A stretch of DNA of 64,000 nucleotides from Pseudoalteromonas haloplanktis ATCC 14393 (GCF_000238355.1 NZ_AHCA01000008.1:183954-247953); one strand, 5' to 3'. Positions 27,745-36,899 are shown, counted from the stretch's first letter. Notes: generated by a model from the sequence alone, not told the origin. A program made the numbers and translations.

Positions 27745-28602
27745 TTGATAAAATACGATTTACATAGCCACACCACACATTCGGACGGGCAACTGAGTGT
27801 TGAGCAGTTATTATTGCGTGCAGTTGAAAAAAACATCGATGTGTTTGCGATCACCGATCATGACACTACTGCAGCAATCAAACCTGCTCATGCTTATATC
27901 CAAAGCCAAGCATTGCCGCTTAAACTGATCAACGGAGTGGAGATCTCCACTAAGTGGGAAAGTTTTGAGATCCATATAGTAGCACTGAACGTAGATATTG
28001 ATGAGCCAACCTTGGCTGATTTATTAACTATACAACAACAAAAACGCGCAGACAGAGCAATAGAAATAGGTCGTCGCTTAGAGAAAAACGGCTTTGATGG
28101 CATTTATCAGCAAGCGCAAGAACTTGCACAAGATGCACAAATAACGCGTGCTCATTATGCTCGGGCACTCATTGCTCGCGGTGTGGCTACGACAATTCCT
28201 GGGGTATTTAAAAAATACCTTGGACGGGCAAAAACAGGCTATGTGCCAAGTGATTGGTGTGATATGCAAACCGCAATTGCCGCTATCCATGCTGCAGGCG
28301 GCGTTGCCGTTATTGCTCACCCTGGCCGTTATCAAATGTCGAATAAATGGCTGCGTAAATTATTAAGTCAATTTAAAGCGGCGGGAGGGGATGCAATGGA
28401 AGTTGCACAGCCACAACAAGCGCCGAGTGAACGCCAGTTTTTAGGCGAATTGAGCCGCGAATACGATTTGTTGTGTTCGCAAGGATCTGATTTTCATTTT
28501 CCTACTAGTTGGCTAGAATTAGGAAAAAACTTATACCTGCCAAAAGATTGCCGAGGTGTTTGGCAAACTTGGGAAGGGCAGACAGGAGACACACATGAGT
28601 GA
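27745..28602 (+). CDS. rnm: PHP-domain 5'-3' exoribonuclease/phosphatase (RNase AM, YciV/TrpH)
   Basis: A 285-aa PHP-fold metalloenzyme related to E. coli RNase AM (YciV), which matures rRNA 5' ends and removes 3',5'-pAp. Metal ligands are seen in DLHSHTTHSDG, FAITDHDTT, VIAHPGRY and SQGSDFHFP. The start is a TTG at 27745; an in-frame stop at 27724 and lack of other start codons leave no better choice. It is divergent from trp as in enteric bacteria and overlaps yciO by 8 bases. Confidence 0.93.
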   Translation: MIKYDLHSHTTHSDGQLSVEQLLLRAVEKNIDVFAITDHDTTAAIKPAHAYIQSQALPLKLINGVEISTKWESFEIHIVALNVDIDEPTLADLLTIQQQKRADRAIEIGRRLEKNGFDGIYQQAQELAQDAQITRAHYARALIARGVATTIPGVFKKYLGRAKTGYVPSDWCDMQTAIAAIHAAGGVAVIAHPGRYQMSNKWLRKLLSQFKAAGGDAMEVAQPQQAPSERQFLGELSREYDLLCSQGSDFHFPTSWLELGKNLYLPKDCRGVWQTWEGQTGDTHE

Positions 28603-29215
28603 TTTTTTTCATATTCATCCGGATAATCCGCAACCACGATTGATCAAACAAGCGGTGGATATTATTAAACAAGGCGGCGTGGTGGTATACCCAACGGATT
28701 CTGGCTATGCGATTGGTTGTAATTTAGGAAACAAGCAAGCGAAAGAGCGCATAGAACGTATTCGTGGCATTGAAAAACACCATAACTTTACTTTGGTATG
28801 TCGTGATTTATCTGAGTTATCGACGTATGCACGAGTAGATAATCAATTGTTTAGATTAATTAAAAACAATACACCAGGGCCATATACCTTTATATTCAAA
28901 GGCACTAAAGAAGTACCCAAGCGATTATTAAACGACAAGAAAAAGACCATTGGTATTCGTGTTATTGAGCACCCAATCACGTGCGCCTTGTTAGCGGAAT
29001 TAGGCGAGCCACTGATGTCGTGTTCATTAATTTTACCGGGTGAGCAGTTCACTGAATCGGATCCCGATGAAATTCGCGATCGCATAGGCCCGTTGGTGGA
29101 TTTAATTATCCATGGTGGCTATTTAGCTGAGCAAGCAACCACAGTTATTGATTTATCTGAAGATACTGTTGAAGTGCTTCGCGTAGGCTGTGGCGATACC
29201 ACCCCATTTGAATAA
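28595..29215 (+). CDS. yciO: YciO/Sua5/YrdC family protein
   Basis: A 206-aa protein, the same length as E. coli YciO. I start at the ATG at 28595 (MSDFFHIHPDNPQPR), preceded by AGGAG. It shows the YrdC-fold VVVYPTDSGYAIGC, RIRGIEKHHNFTLVC and PGPYTFIFKGTKEVPKRL. The family makes threonylcarbamoyl-AMP for tRNA t6A in Sua5/YrdC; YciO itself is a paralogue with weaker or separate activity. It is co-transcribed with rnm and scpA. Confidence 0.93.
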   Translation: MSDFFHIHPDNPQPRLIKQAVDIIKQGGVVVYPTDSGYAIGCNLGNKQAKERIERIRGIEKHHNFTLVCRDLSELSTYARVDNQLFRLIKNNTPGPYTFIFKGTKEVPKRLLNDKKKTIGIRVIEHPITCALLAELGEPLMSCSLILPGEQFTESDPDEIRDRIGPLVDLIIHGGYLAEQATTVIDLSEDTVEVLRVGCGDTTPFE

Positions 29216-29227
29216 TTGTATTAAACC

Positions 29228-30061
29228 ATGAGTGAGCACCAAACTAAACAGGTAGCTCAAACCCAAGAGCTGGCGCAGCAAAAGCTGCCGCTGGCTTTTT
29301 TGCATGGTAAGGAAGTCATCGATACACCTGAAGATCTATATATCCCACCTGATGCGCTGGAAGTTATTTTAGAAACCTTCGAAGGCCCACTTGATCTATT
29401 ACTTTATTTAATTAAAAAACATAAGCTTGACATTTTAGAGCTGTCTATTTTTAGCATTACCGAGCAATATGTTCATTATGTGGAAATGATGAGTGAGTTT
29501 CAGTTAGAGCTGGCTGGAGAATATTTAGTGATGGCTGCCTTATTGGCGCAAATTAAATCACGTTTACTGCTTCCCAAGCATGAAGAGCTTGAAGAAGAAG
29601 AGGACCCTCGGGCCGAGTTAATACGCCGCTTACAAGAGTATGAACAATTTAAGCTGGCCGCAGAAAACCTTGACGATATTCCCCGTGTTGGTCGTGATAT
29701 ATTTATTGCACAGGCGCTGGTACCAGAGCAGGATGAGCAAGCGCAATTGTTACCTGATGTTGATTTAAAAGACTTATTATTTGCTCTTAGTGATGTAATG
29801 GCACGGGCAAAAACCTTTGAACACCATCAAATAACCGCAGAAGCGTTGTCAACTAGAGAGCGTATGAGCCTTATTTTAGCCAAACTCTCTAGCGCGGGTA
29901 CACAATTAGTTTTTAGTGAGCTTTTTACCTTAGAAGAAGGACGCAGTGGTGTTGTTGTTAGTTTCATCGCCATGCTAGAACTGATTAAAGAAAACCTGAT
30001 CACCTGTTTGCAAGTTGATCCAACAACGCAAATATACATAGCTTTAGTAGAAAATAACTAA
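29228..30061 (+). CDS. scpA: Segregation and condensation protein A
   Basis: A 277-aa kleisin. The N-terminal region has FEGPLDLLLYLIKKHKLDILELSI, the SMC-neck binding segment; the middle has the ALLAQIKSRLLLPK helix and acidic EELEEEEDPRAELIRRLQEYE; the C-terminus has the winged helix FSELFTLEEGRSGVVVSFIAMLELIKE. It bridges SMC heads together with ScpB. scpB normally follows directly but the next gene is a cytochrome b561, 143 bases downstream. The gap to yciO is 12 bases. Confidence 0.96.
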   Translation: MSEHQTKQVAQTQELAQQKLPLAFLHGKEVIDTPEDLYIPPDALEVILETFEGPLDLLLYLIKKHKLDILELSIFSITEQYVHYVEMMSEFQLELAGEYLVMAALLAQIKSRLLLPKHEELEEEEDPRAELIRRLQEYEQFKLAAENLDDIPRVGRDIFIAQALVPEQDEQAQLLPDVDLKDLLFALSDVMARAKTFEHHQITAEALSTRERMSLILAKLSSAGTQLVFSELFTLEEGRSGVVVSFIAMLELIKENLITCLQVDPTTQIYIALVENN

Positions 30062-30204
30062 ACACGTATCTACTCAAATCTGTTTTTCCTGACTAACTTT
30101 TAGCACAGTTGTGCGTATACGCACAAAACTTGTTTATTTATTGCTGTTTTCTTTTATTTAGGGAGGGGCTATGCTGTTGTTAATGAATAGCGGAGTTAGT
30201 AGGT

Positions 30205-30759
30205 ATGTTTAGAAACACAAAATCTTCGTACGGTATTGTCGCCATAGCATTACATTGGTTAATGGCTGCAATGGTAATAGGTTTGTTTGGTCTTGGTTTG
30301 TACATGGTTGAACTGACTTACTATGATAGTTGGTACAAAGGTTCATTAGATTTACATAAAAGCGTCGGAATTACGCTGGTAGCGTTATTAATATTTCGCT
30401 TCGCTTGGCGTGCGCTGGGCACGCAACCGGAACCTTTATCAAACAGTGATCCGCTGTTAAATAAAGTGGCGCATGCAGCACATTTATTACTATATGTGTT
30501 GCTTTGTATCATTGTTGTTTCAGGGTATTTGATTTCTACTGCGGATGGTCGTTCGATTGAGGTGTTTACGCTATTTAGTATTCCCGCAATTAATTTATCA
30601 GTAGCTAATCAAGCAGATATTGCAGGTAAAATTCACTACTATGTGGCCTGTAGCTTAATAGGCCTTGTGGTATTACATGCACTTGGGGCGTTAAAACATC
30701 ATTTTATCGATAAAGATAAAACCTTAATTAGAATGATCAAACCACAAAAGGATGATTAA
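30205..30759 (+). CDS. Cytochrome b561 family protein
   Basis: A 184-aa four-helix membrane cytochrome. Heme-ligating histidines are visible in ALHWLMA, LHKSVG, AHAAHLLLY and HYYVACSLIGLVVLHALGALKHH. It probably passes electrons between quinone and a periplasmic partner. It is followed by a YceI gene 3 bases downstream, a frequent pairing, so both are one transcript. Confidence 0.93.
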   Translation: MFRNTKSSYGIVAIALHWLMAAMVIGLFGLGLYMVELTYYDSWYKGSLDLHKSVGITLVALLIFRFAWRALGTQPEPLSNSDPLLNKVAHAAHLLLYVLLCIIVVSGYLISTADGRSIEVFTLFSIPAINLSVANQADIAGKIHYYVACSLIGLVVLHALGALKHHFIDKDKTLIRMIKPQKDD

Positions 30760-30762
30760 AAA

Positions 30763-31341
30763 ATGAAAAAATTACTTTTATCAGCAGCTGTTACAGCAAC
30801 AATGTTTGCAGCTTCGGCTACACACGCTGCAGAGTATGTTATTGATACCCAAGGTGCACATGCATTTGTGAACTTTAAAATTAAACATTTAGGCTACAGC
30901 TGGCTGCATGGCCGTTTTAATACCTTTGATGGCAGTTTTAGTTATGATTCAGCCAACCCGAATGCGTCACAAATCATGGTAACCATTGATACTAAAAGTA
31001 TTGATTCTAACCACGCCGAGCGTGATAAACATTTACGCGGTGGTGACTTTTTAAATGTTGATAAGTTTCCTACAGCGACCTTTAAAAGTACGTCAATCAA
31101 ATTTGATGATGATGGCGATGAAGCTGACGTGACAGGTGAATTTACTCTACATGGCGTTACAAAAACAATTACCTTTGAAATTGATAAAATTGGTGAAGGT
31201 AAAGATCCATGGGGGGGCTACCGTGTTGGTTTTGAAGGCGAAACTAGCTTGAAATTAGCTGACTTTGGTATTGATTATAACCTAGGTCCAGCGTCTACCC
31301 ATGTTGATATTGGTTTATACATTGAAGGTATACGTAAGTAG
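30763..31341 (+). CDS. YceI-family periplasmic lipocalin-like protein
   Basis: A 192-aa protein with a signal peptide (cleavage near HAA/EYV, residue 23). The YceI fold is shown by YVIDTQGAHAFVNFKIKHLGYSWLHGRF, DKHLRGGDFLNVDKFPTATF and GEFTLHGVTKTITF. Members bind isoprenoid quinone-type lipids. Pairing with cytochrome b561 suggests a role in periplasmic electron or quinone handling, which is inference. Confidence 0.95.
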   Translation: MKKLLLSAAVTATMFAASATHAAEYVIDTQGAHAFVNFKIKHLGYSWLHGRFNTFDGSFSYDSANPNASQIMVTIDTKSIDSNHAERDKHLRGGDFLNVDKFPTATFKSTSIKFDDDGDEADVTGEFTLHGVTKTITFEIDKIGEGKDPWGGYRVGFEGETSLKLADFGIDYNLGPASTHVDIGLYIEGIRK

Positions 31342-31373
31342 TACGCTTTGTTAGTTATTATACATTGATAAAA

Positions 31374-31393
31374 CGCCTCACTGAGTTGAGGCG
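31374..31393. terminator. Terminator between YceI and the binding-protein gene
   Basis: CGCCTCA (31374-31380) pairs with TGAGGCG (31387-31393) around a 6-base loop and is flanked by AAAA and CTTTT. It overlaps the stop codon of the convergent gene at 31378. Confidence 0.75.
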
Positions 31394-32235
31394 CTTTTGC
31401 TTATTTTCAGCCGTTGTTCGAGTAATGGTTTGAGATTGTCCGGCAACCAACGCAATAATATCTCCTGATAAGCTGCCTGCTGCTTTACTTGCTCAAGTGC
31501 TGTATTCAATATCTTTACTTGCTCAATACCTTGTTTATTATTAGTACAACCTATATAACCATAACTTAGCTCAGGAGCCTCTGTTAGGGGCAATTGTATT
31601 AACTCATCATCAAAGCCCATTGATTTTGCTAAATAGTAATGTTCACTTGGGTAACCTAATAAAATATCAATCCGTTTTTTCTTCAGCATATAAGTTAAGC
31701 TGGCTAAAGTATCTCGCCCAGGACGAATAATAATTGACGCATCGGCGCTATTATTGATTATCGCATCAATTGCATCCCCATATGAGCGGCTCATCGAAAT
31801 CCCCAATGCTAGTTTATATTGATTCAGCAAGGCGTCGAGTGATACCGGTTGATTAAGATCTAACTTGAGTTGCTGCGCAAGTTCTTTATGGATCGCAACA
31901 GAGGGGGAAAGTCCAACAGTGGACGTTTGCTGACTAAATTGGATATGTTGCCTACGGTGTGGGCTTTGATAGAGTGACAACATGCAGTAAGTATAATTCG
32001 GGTTTGCCAGTTCTTGGATAGTTCGACTCGAAGGTAAAATAGTGCGCTTGAAAGTATAAGCAGGCAGTTGTTGCTCAAGTAAAGTAACAATACTTTCATC
32101 ACGGCCAGTACCGGCGTATTGATCATTAAAAATATAGTATGGGGCAAAATCAGCGACAACCCAGTTGATTGTTTTGGTGTATACAGGACTACTGATCAAC
32201 AATAATGAAACCGTAAAAATAAGCGCAGACTGCAT
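31378..32235 (-). CDS. Periplasmic amino-acid-type solute-binding protein (TIGR02285-like)
   Basis: A 285-aa protein of the bacterial solute-binding protein family 3 fold. I start at the ATG at 32235 (MQSALIFTVSLLL), which gives a good signal peptide ending near VYT; the open frame back to 32343 would run through a terminator. The WVVADFAPYYI and YCMLSLYQSPHR segments and the C-terminal IEQVKILNTALEQVK are typical of orphan binding proteins annotated TIGR02285. No ABC transporter genes are nearby; it may be a sensor or a stand-alone binder. Confidence 0.75.
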   Translation of the reverse strand: MQSALIFTVSLLLISSPVYTKTINWVVADFAPYYIFNDQYAGTGRDESIVTLLEQQLPAYTFKRTILPSSRTIQELANPNYTYCMLSLYQSPHRRQHIQFSQQTSTVGLSPSVAIHKELAQQLKLDLNQPVSLDALLNQYKLALGISMSRSYGDAIDAIINNSADASIIIRPGRDTLASLTYMLKKKRIDILLGYPSEHYYLAKSMGFDDELIQLPLTEAPELSYGYIGCTNNKQGIEQVKILNTALEQVKQQAAYQEILLRWLPDNLKPLLEQRLKISKSASTQ

Positions 32236-32310
32236 TAAATCAACCGCATATAAATGAATAATAAGGTTAAGTGTAGCAGTTGTGATATAAAGGGGGAGTA
32301 AAAATGCAAA

Positions 32311-32330
32311 ACGCCAGCATCTGCTGGCGT
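32311..32330 (-). terminator. Terminator of the 55-aa gene
   Basis: A perfect 9-base stem, ACGCCAGCA at 32311-32319 with TGCTGGCGT at 32322-32330, has a 2-base loop. Read on the minus strand it is followed by TTTTGCATTTTT. It ends the small gene at 32364. Confidence 0.85.
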
Positions 32331-32363
32331 CACTTAATTGCAATCATGCAAAACACTATTTGC

Positions 32364-32531
32364 TTAGTTGGCTTTTAGCCATTTAACAAATTGACGTGCG
32401 TCACTTGCTTTTGTGAACAAGGTGTTTTTTAAACCTTGCGTATCAGAAAAAATAACACGTTGTTTATTTACTGAAATTGATTGCACAGGATGTGCGATTT
32501 GGATCATCGACCCATTGTAACTATAAGACAT
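32364..32531 (-). CDS. Small hypothetical protein (55 aa)
   Basis: A 55-codon frame, MSYSYNGSMIQIAH... ending VKWLKAN, is too short for common ORF cut-offs. It is supported by a GTGAG ribosome site before the ATG and by its own strong terminator 34 bases after the stop. I do not recognise a family. The middle has NKQRVIFSDTQGLKNTL, and the C-terminus SDARQFVKWLKAN is amphipathic. It is probably cytoplasmic. Confidence 0.6.
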   Translation of the reverse strand: MSYSYNGSMIQIAHPVQSISVNKQRVIFSDTQGLKNTLFTKASDARQFVKWLKAN

Positions 32532-32948
32532 AATAAAACTCACTTTTTTCTTGTTATCTTTAATGTGCGCTAACTTCTTTATTAGCTTTTAAGGCACAAT
32601 TAGATAGACCATGTTGTGTTTAGCTTCATTACAGTGTTGACGATCTTTATGACATTTATGCGACTATTAAAAAAATATGCCGTAGTCTGAATTGGGGTTC
32701 TCGCCGTACAATAACTTAGCTCTATAATATACGTTTTGCGGGGCTTACTGGATCAGGGTAAAGAGGTTAACCGCGAGGCTTTTTTAGGACCAAGAAGCGA
32801 CTTTACCCCAGCGCTTTTGTTTAAGCAAGCATTTTTAAAATTTATTTCTAGTCATGTGCATTTAACTGTTGTATTTTATTTAGGTAAATAATCGAGGTGG
32901 CTACGTTCCTTATTGGCTACCGTTACCTAGAAATAATAAGAAGTTGTT
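32532..32948. other. Gene-free region with a possible structured RNA
   Basis: This 417-base gap has no credible reading frame. It carries a TATAAT at 32723-32728 and, downstream, GGGTAAAG (32756-32763) able to pair with CTTTACCC (32801-32808). The intervening sequence is GC-richer than its surroundings and contains two GGA motifs. It could be a small RNA or a long leader of the hydrolase gene starting at 32949. I recognise no known RNA family. Confidence 0.35.
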
Positions 32949-33503
32949 ATGCAGTATATAGTTGCGAGTGATATTTTTGGTAAAACAGCACATTTAAGTC
33001 ACTTCACGCGACAATTGCAGGGCGCCAGTACGATGGTGGACCCTTATCAAGGGCAATTGCAAGCGGTAATGAGTGAGCAACAACAATATGATGTGTTTAT
33101 GACAAAGTGTGGACATGATCACTATCATAAAAAACTTAATATTATTGTTTCCCGTATTGCAAAGCCGACCACAATAATAGGTTTTAGTGCTGGGGGAGCT
33201 GCCGCATGGCGAAGTCAAGCTGCAGTAAAAAATCCCCATATAAAAAAATTAATCGCTTTTTATCCTAATCAAGTTCGTCATCACTTAGATTTAGTTGCGA
33301 ATGTGCCATGTGAATTTATTTTTGCAAAGCAAGAAGCTCACTTTGATGTCGATCCAATTGCAACTCGCTTAGCACAACAAGCAAATGTAACATGTCAGTT
33401 AGTCGAACACGGTCATGGTTTTATGAATCCACTGTCAAAATGTTTCGATAGCGTTGCATATCAACAATATAGTAAATATTTAAGTGTCGAAAATAATCGT
33501 TAA
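32949..33503 (+). CDS. Small alpha/beta hydrolase (dienelactone-hydrolase-like)
   Basis: A 184-aa hydrolase-fold protein. The nucleophile elbow is GFSAGG (Ser80), the acid is probably Asp132 or Asp134 in AHFDVDP, and the histidine is in EHGHGFMNP (about His155). YIVASDIFGKTAHLSHF and FYPNQVRHHLDLVANVPCEFIF follow the strand order of dienelactone-hydrolase relatives, but the chain is short (family about 220-240). No signal peptide. It starts a run of same-direction genes reaching 41903; the substrate is unknown. Confidence 0.75.
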   Translation: MQYIVASDIFGKTAHLSHFTRQLQGASTMVDPYQGQLQAVMSEQQQYDVFMTKCGHDHYHKKLNIIVSRIAKPTTIIGFSAGGAAAWRSQAAVKNPHIKKLIAFYPNQVRHHLDLVANVPCEFIFAKQEAHFDVDPIATRLAQQANVTCQLVEHGHGFMNPLSKCFDSVAYQQYSKYLSVENNR

Positions 33504-33579
33504 TTAATTACTGAATTTCCTACCATGTAATAAAACTTGGCTATAATTACATTTTAAGCTTATAAAATAATTATAAATT

Positions 33580-34536
33580 ATGGCATCACAACACCCGTTT
33601 TATAGTCACTTTTTATCTAACCCGGTAGCTAAACCACCTTGTCGCATGAGTAATGCAAACATGTACGGTTTTTTTGTAAAAATTGAGCCACTAAAAGTGC
33701 AGCACTTTATTGATTCAACACTTAATCTTGTTGCAACTGATGAGTTATATTTTCAAGGACTCGGTGAATACGCTTTACTGACGTTTACCGATATAGAAAA
33801 AATAGCCTCGTTAACTCCGCCTTTTAGTGAACAGGGGTGGATGCAAGAAACCGATATCATTATTTGGTTGCCGATTGCGCAAGTTGAAAAGCAAGACAAT
33901 GACGAAAGTATTTCGCACCTTTATTGGTACCCTGCATTTATTTGCGTAAATAATGTTTATGCATTGATAAATGGGCGAGAAACATGGGGATACAACAAAT
34001 ATTTATGTGATTACCAAATGCCTAGCTCAGTTGATAAGCCCACTGATTTCTCAGTATCACTTGAGTGTTTTAAGCATTTTTCGACGACTTCAAAATTACA
34101 ATCATATCAATTGTTTTCTGTGACTAAAAACGCGGCTACGCAGCCTGAAAGTATGTTAGCTGCGTTAGAAGATTTTGGTGAGCAGGTCGCAAATCTACTT
34201 GATGGTGATCATCTGGGAATTGATTTTTCATTGCTAAAACAGTTGTTAAATGGTTTTGTAAATCCACAAATGGATCAAATACTCTTTAAACAGTTTCCTG
34301 ATGGTAATGCTGATAAAGCCGTTTACCAAGCTGTGTTACATTCTCCTTCCGAGATAAAAAAAATCCATCAGTTCAAATTGCTCAGTGGTGATTATCAGTT
34401 ATATTTGCAGCAATTAGATAGCTTCCCTTTAGCACAGATGTTTGGCTTACAGCTAGGTTCTCAAGCCGTGCATTTACCGTTTTATATCAAAATGGACTTT
34501 GATCAACTGCAGGCAACACAATTACTCCCAGCGTAA
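33580..34536 (+). CDS. Acetoacetate-decarboxylase-fold protein
   Basis: A 318-aa protein with similarity to acetoacetate decarboxylase in the active-site segment INGRETWGYNKYL (residues 130-142). This corresponds to the GRE...YPKK segment of ADC. The Schiff-base lysine position is kept as Lys140, while the neighbouring lysine that lowers its pKa in ADC is Tyr141. The rest is longer than classical ADC (about 245 aa). Decarboxylase, lyase or isomerase activity is possible. The next gene, a flavoprotein, begins 10 bases later, so the two are likely co-translated partners. Confidence 0.7.
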   Translation: MASQHPFYSHFLSNPVAKPPCRMSNANMYGFFVKIEPLKVQHFIDSTLNLVATDELYFQGLGEYALLTFTDIEKIASLTPPFSEQGWMQETDIIIWLPIAQVEKQDNDESISHLYWYPAFICVNNVYALINGRETWGYNKYLCDYQMPSSVDKPTDFSVSLECFKHFSTTSKLQSYQLFSVTKNAATQPESMLAALEDFGEQVANLLDGDHLGIDFSLLKQLLNGFVNPQMDQILFKQFPDGNADKAVYQAVLHSPSEIKKIHQFKLLSGDYQLYLQQLDSFPLAQMFGLQLGSQAVHLPFYIKMDFDQLQATQLLPA

Positions 34537-34546
34537 AGGCATAGGT

Positions 34547-36781
34547 ATGACACAAGAAAAAATAGCCATTATTGGTGGCGGCGTTGCGGCTATGACCGCT
34601 GCGTTATACCTTACAGAACAAGCTAATTGGCAGCAACAGCGGCAAATAACGATTTACCAGCAGGGGTGGCGTTTAGGTGGAAAAGGGGCCAGCGGCCGCA
34701 ATGCTGAAAAGGGACAGCGTATTGAAGAGCATGGTTTACATGTATGGTTTGGCGCTTATGTGAATAGCTTTAAAACCATTGAAACCGTTTATGATAAGTT
34801 ACAGCGCCCACCAACATGTGCGTTGAGTACCTGGCAGCAAGCATTTACACCTCATAGTTTTATTGCTCTGCAAGAGCATATAGATCAACAGTGGCAAACT
34901 TGGCCCATAAATTTTCCTGTGTTAGCGGGTGATCCTGCTAACGGAAGTCTCGATATTACTGTTTGGGATTTTGTGAAAATGACCCTTGCGTGGTTAAAAG
35001 AGTGGATCCCACAAGTTGAATTAGCGGCTGGTGTGCACGCTAAAAACACGCAATTAACCACAAAAAAACCGCGTGATAAGTTTTTATTACAACATTTTCA
35101 CCAGCAAATTCACGCCTTGGTTGCAGATAATAGTGCTGCGTGGCGAACCTTTACAGATGATATACAAAATCTAAATCAGGATATTACTTCTACACCCAGT
35201 TTATTGGTTGAGAAACTTAACCACTTTGTTCAAAGCAGTAATACACTGCTGCCGCAGTTGACAGAGAAAAAAGACAGCTTAGTTATTTGGTATATTGTTA
35301 GAAAACTAAAACGCTGGCTCAGTCAAGAAATCATCGAATTATTGGACGATAACGCACAGCTGAGGCGCATTTATATTTGTGCTGATCTTGCAATAGCAAT
35401 GCTTGTTGGCCTGATCAAAGATAAAGTGTACCGAGATGGTTTTGCCGTAATTAACAAGTATGACTTTCGTCAATGGTTATTAAAAAATGGTGCAAATAAA
35501 CAATATAGTGTGGATTCTGCACCTGTACGAGGCTTTTATGATTTAGTCTTTGCTTATCCGCAAGGGGATTTTACTAAGCCGAATGTAGAAGCGGGAGTAG
35601 CGGCGCTTGCAATGCTGAGAATTGCATTGTGCTACCGTGGCGGCGTAATGTGGAAAATGCAAGCGGGTATGGGAGACGTTATTTTTGCGCCATTGTATGA
35701 GTTGTTAAAACAAAGAGGCGTAAAGTTTGAGTTCTTTCATCAACTGCAACAACTCACCCCAGGGGTTGATAGTAAAGGTCAACACTGTGTTGAATCGGTG
35801 CTATTACAGCAGCAAGTGAGCCTAAATACATGTGCAGAATACCAGCCACTGGTTGATGTTAAAAACTTACCCTGTTGGCCCAGCGAGCCGCTTTACCAAC
35901 AAATAAACTCAGCAGAAGCTGAATTATTGCAACAACATAATATAAACTTAGAATCATTTTGGAGTGATTGGCCTGCGCGTTATAAAGCACATTTTGGTAC
36001 AGAACTTGAGACTAAAACACTGCAGTTTAATGAAGACTTTGACCGGCTGATTCTCGGGGTGTCAGTTGCATCTCTTGAGCATGTCTGCCCGCAGCTTTTA
36101 GCGATCGACGCAAACTTTGCTGCACAAGCAGAAAAAGTACGAACCGTTGCTACACAGGCGAGTCAACTTTGGTTAACTAAAACAGATCAGCAATTAGGCT
36201 GGCAATACATGCCGCCAAGTGAGGAAGGGCCAATTTTGAGTAGCTTTAGTGAACCATTTGATACCTGGGCTGCAATGCAAAATTTAGTCGAAAAAGAGCA
36301 GTGGCCACTAAATAATGCGCCGCAGAATATAGCCTATTTTTGCAGCGCGTTTCCATGCAAGGAATACCCGCCACAAAGTGAGTACACCTTTCCTGCAACC
36401 GCTAAAGCACAAGTTAAAGAAAATTTAACCCAATTGGTGACTACTAATATGCAGCCGTTATGGCCGTTAGCCTATAACAATAATGCTTTTGATTGGTCTG
36501 TTTTGTATGCGGATAATACCACTGGTCACGCTCGCTTAGATCAACAATATTGGCGGGTAAATGTTGACCCAAGTGAGCGCTATGTGCTGTCGGTCACAGG
36601 TTCAAGCCAATACCGTTTAGCAACGGATGGTACGCAGTTTAGTAATTTGTTGATCACCGGTGATTGGATAAAAACAGGTGTTAATGCAGGTTGTGTAGAA
36701 GCGGCAGTAATGGCAGGCATGCAAACCGCACGAACACTGTGTGGATATCCACAGCATATTAGTGGGGAAGATGCGTTTTAG
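34547..36781 (+). CDS. Large FAD-dependent oxidoreductase, phytoene-desaturase/amine-oxidase superfamily
   Basis: A 744-aa flavoprotein. I start at the ATG at 34547 (MTQEKIAIIGGGVAAM), preceded by AAAGG; the open frame extends 16 codons into the upstream gene. It has the dinucleotide-binding GGGVAAMTAALYLTE (residues 9-23), the GGKGASGRN loop, and EEHGLHVWFGAY (about 60-71), all marks of the carotene-desaturase superfamily. The C-terminal FAD motif is LLITGDWIKTGVNAGCVEAAVMAG. It is unusually long for the superfamily (about 450-550), with a large insert (about residues 160-280). The substrate is unknown. It is paired with the ADC-like gene and precedes a TonB receptor by 118 bases. Confidence 0.8.
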   Translation: MTQEKIAIIGGGVAAMTAALYLTEQANWQQQRQITIYQQGWRLGGKGASGRNAEKGQRIEEHGLHVWFGAYVNSFKTIETVYDKLQRPPTCALSTWQQAFTPHSFIALQEHIDQQWQTWPINFPVLAGDPANGSLDITVWDFVKMTLAWLKEWIPQVELAAGVHAKNTQLTTKKPRDKFLLQHFHQQIHALVADNSAAWRTFTDDIQNLNQDITSTPSLLVEKLNHFVQSSNTLLPQLTEKKDSLVIWYIVRKLKRWLSQEIIELLDDNAQLRRIYICADLAIAMLVGLIKDKVYRDGFAVINKYDFRQWLLKNGANKQYSVDSAPVRGFYDLVFAYPQGDFTKPNVEAGVAALAMLRIALCYRGGVMWKMQAGMGDVIFAPLYELLKQRGVKFEFFHQLQQLTPGVDSKGQHCVESVLLQQQVSLNTCAEYQPLVDVKNLPCWPSEPLYQQINSAEAELLQQHNINLESFWSDWPARYKAHFGTELETKTLQFNEDFDRLILGVSVASLEHVCPQLLAIDANFAAQAEKVRTVATQASQLWLTKTDQQLGWQYMPPSEEGPILSSFSEPFDTWAAMQNLVEKEQWPLNNAPQNIAYFCSAFPCKEYPPQSEYTFPATAKAQVKENLTQLVTTNMQPLWPLAYNNNAFDWSVLYADNTTGHARLDQQYWRVNVDPSERYVLSVTGSSQYRLATDGTQFSNLLITGDWIKTGVNAGCVEAAVMAGMQTARTLCGYPQHISGEDAF

Positions 36782-36899
36782 TTGTCGTGAAACAATAGAT
36801 TGGATTCGCTATTTAGGCGACTTTAATCAATAAATTAGTCTATAATCACAAATAATTACAGTATGTTTACATATGTTCAGTGTTAAGGTCCATTCTCTT

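Noticed and set aside
32236..32343. Longer N-terminus of the periplasmic binding protein
   Set aside because: It would pass through a perfect terminator hairpin (32311-32330) and precede rather than form the signal peptide.
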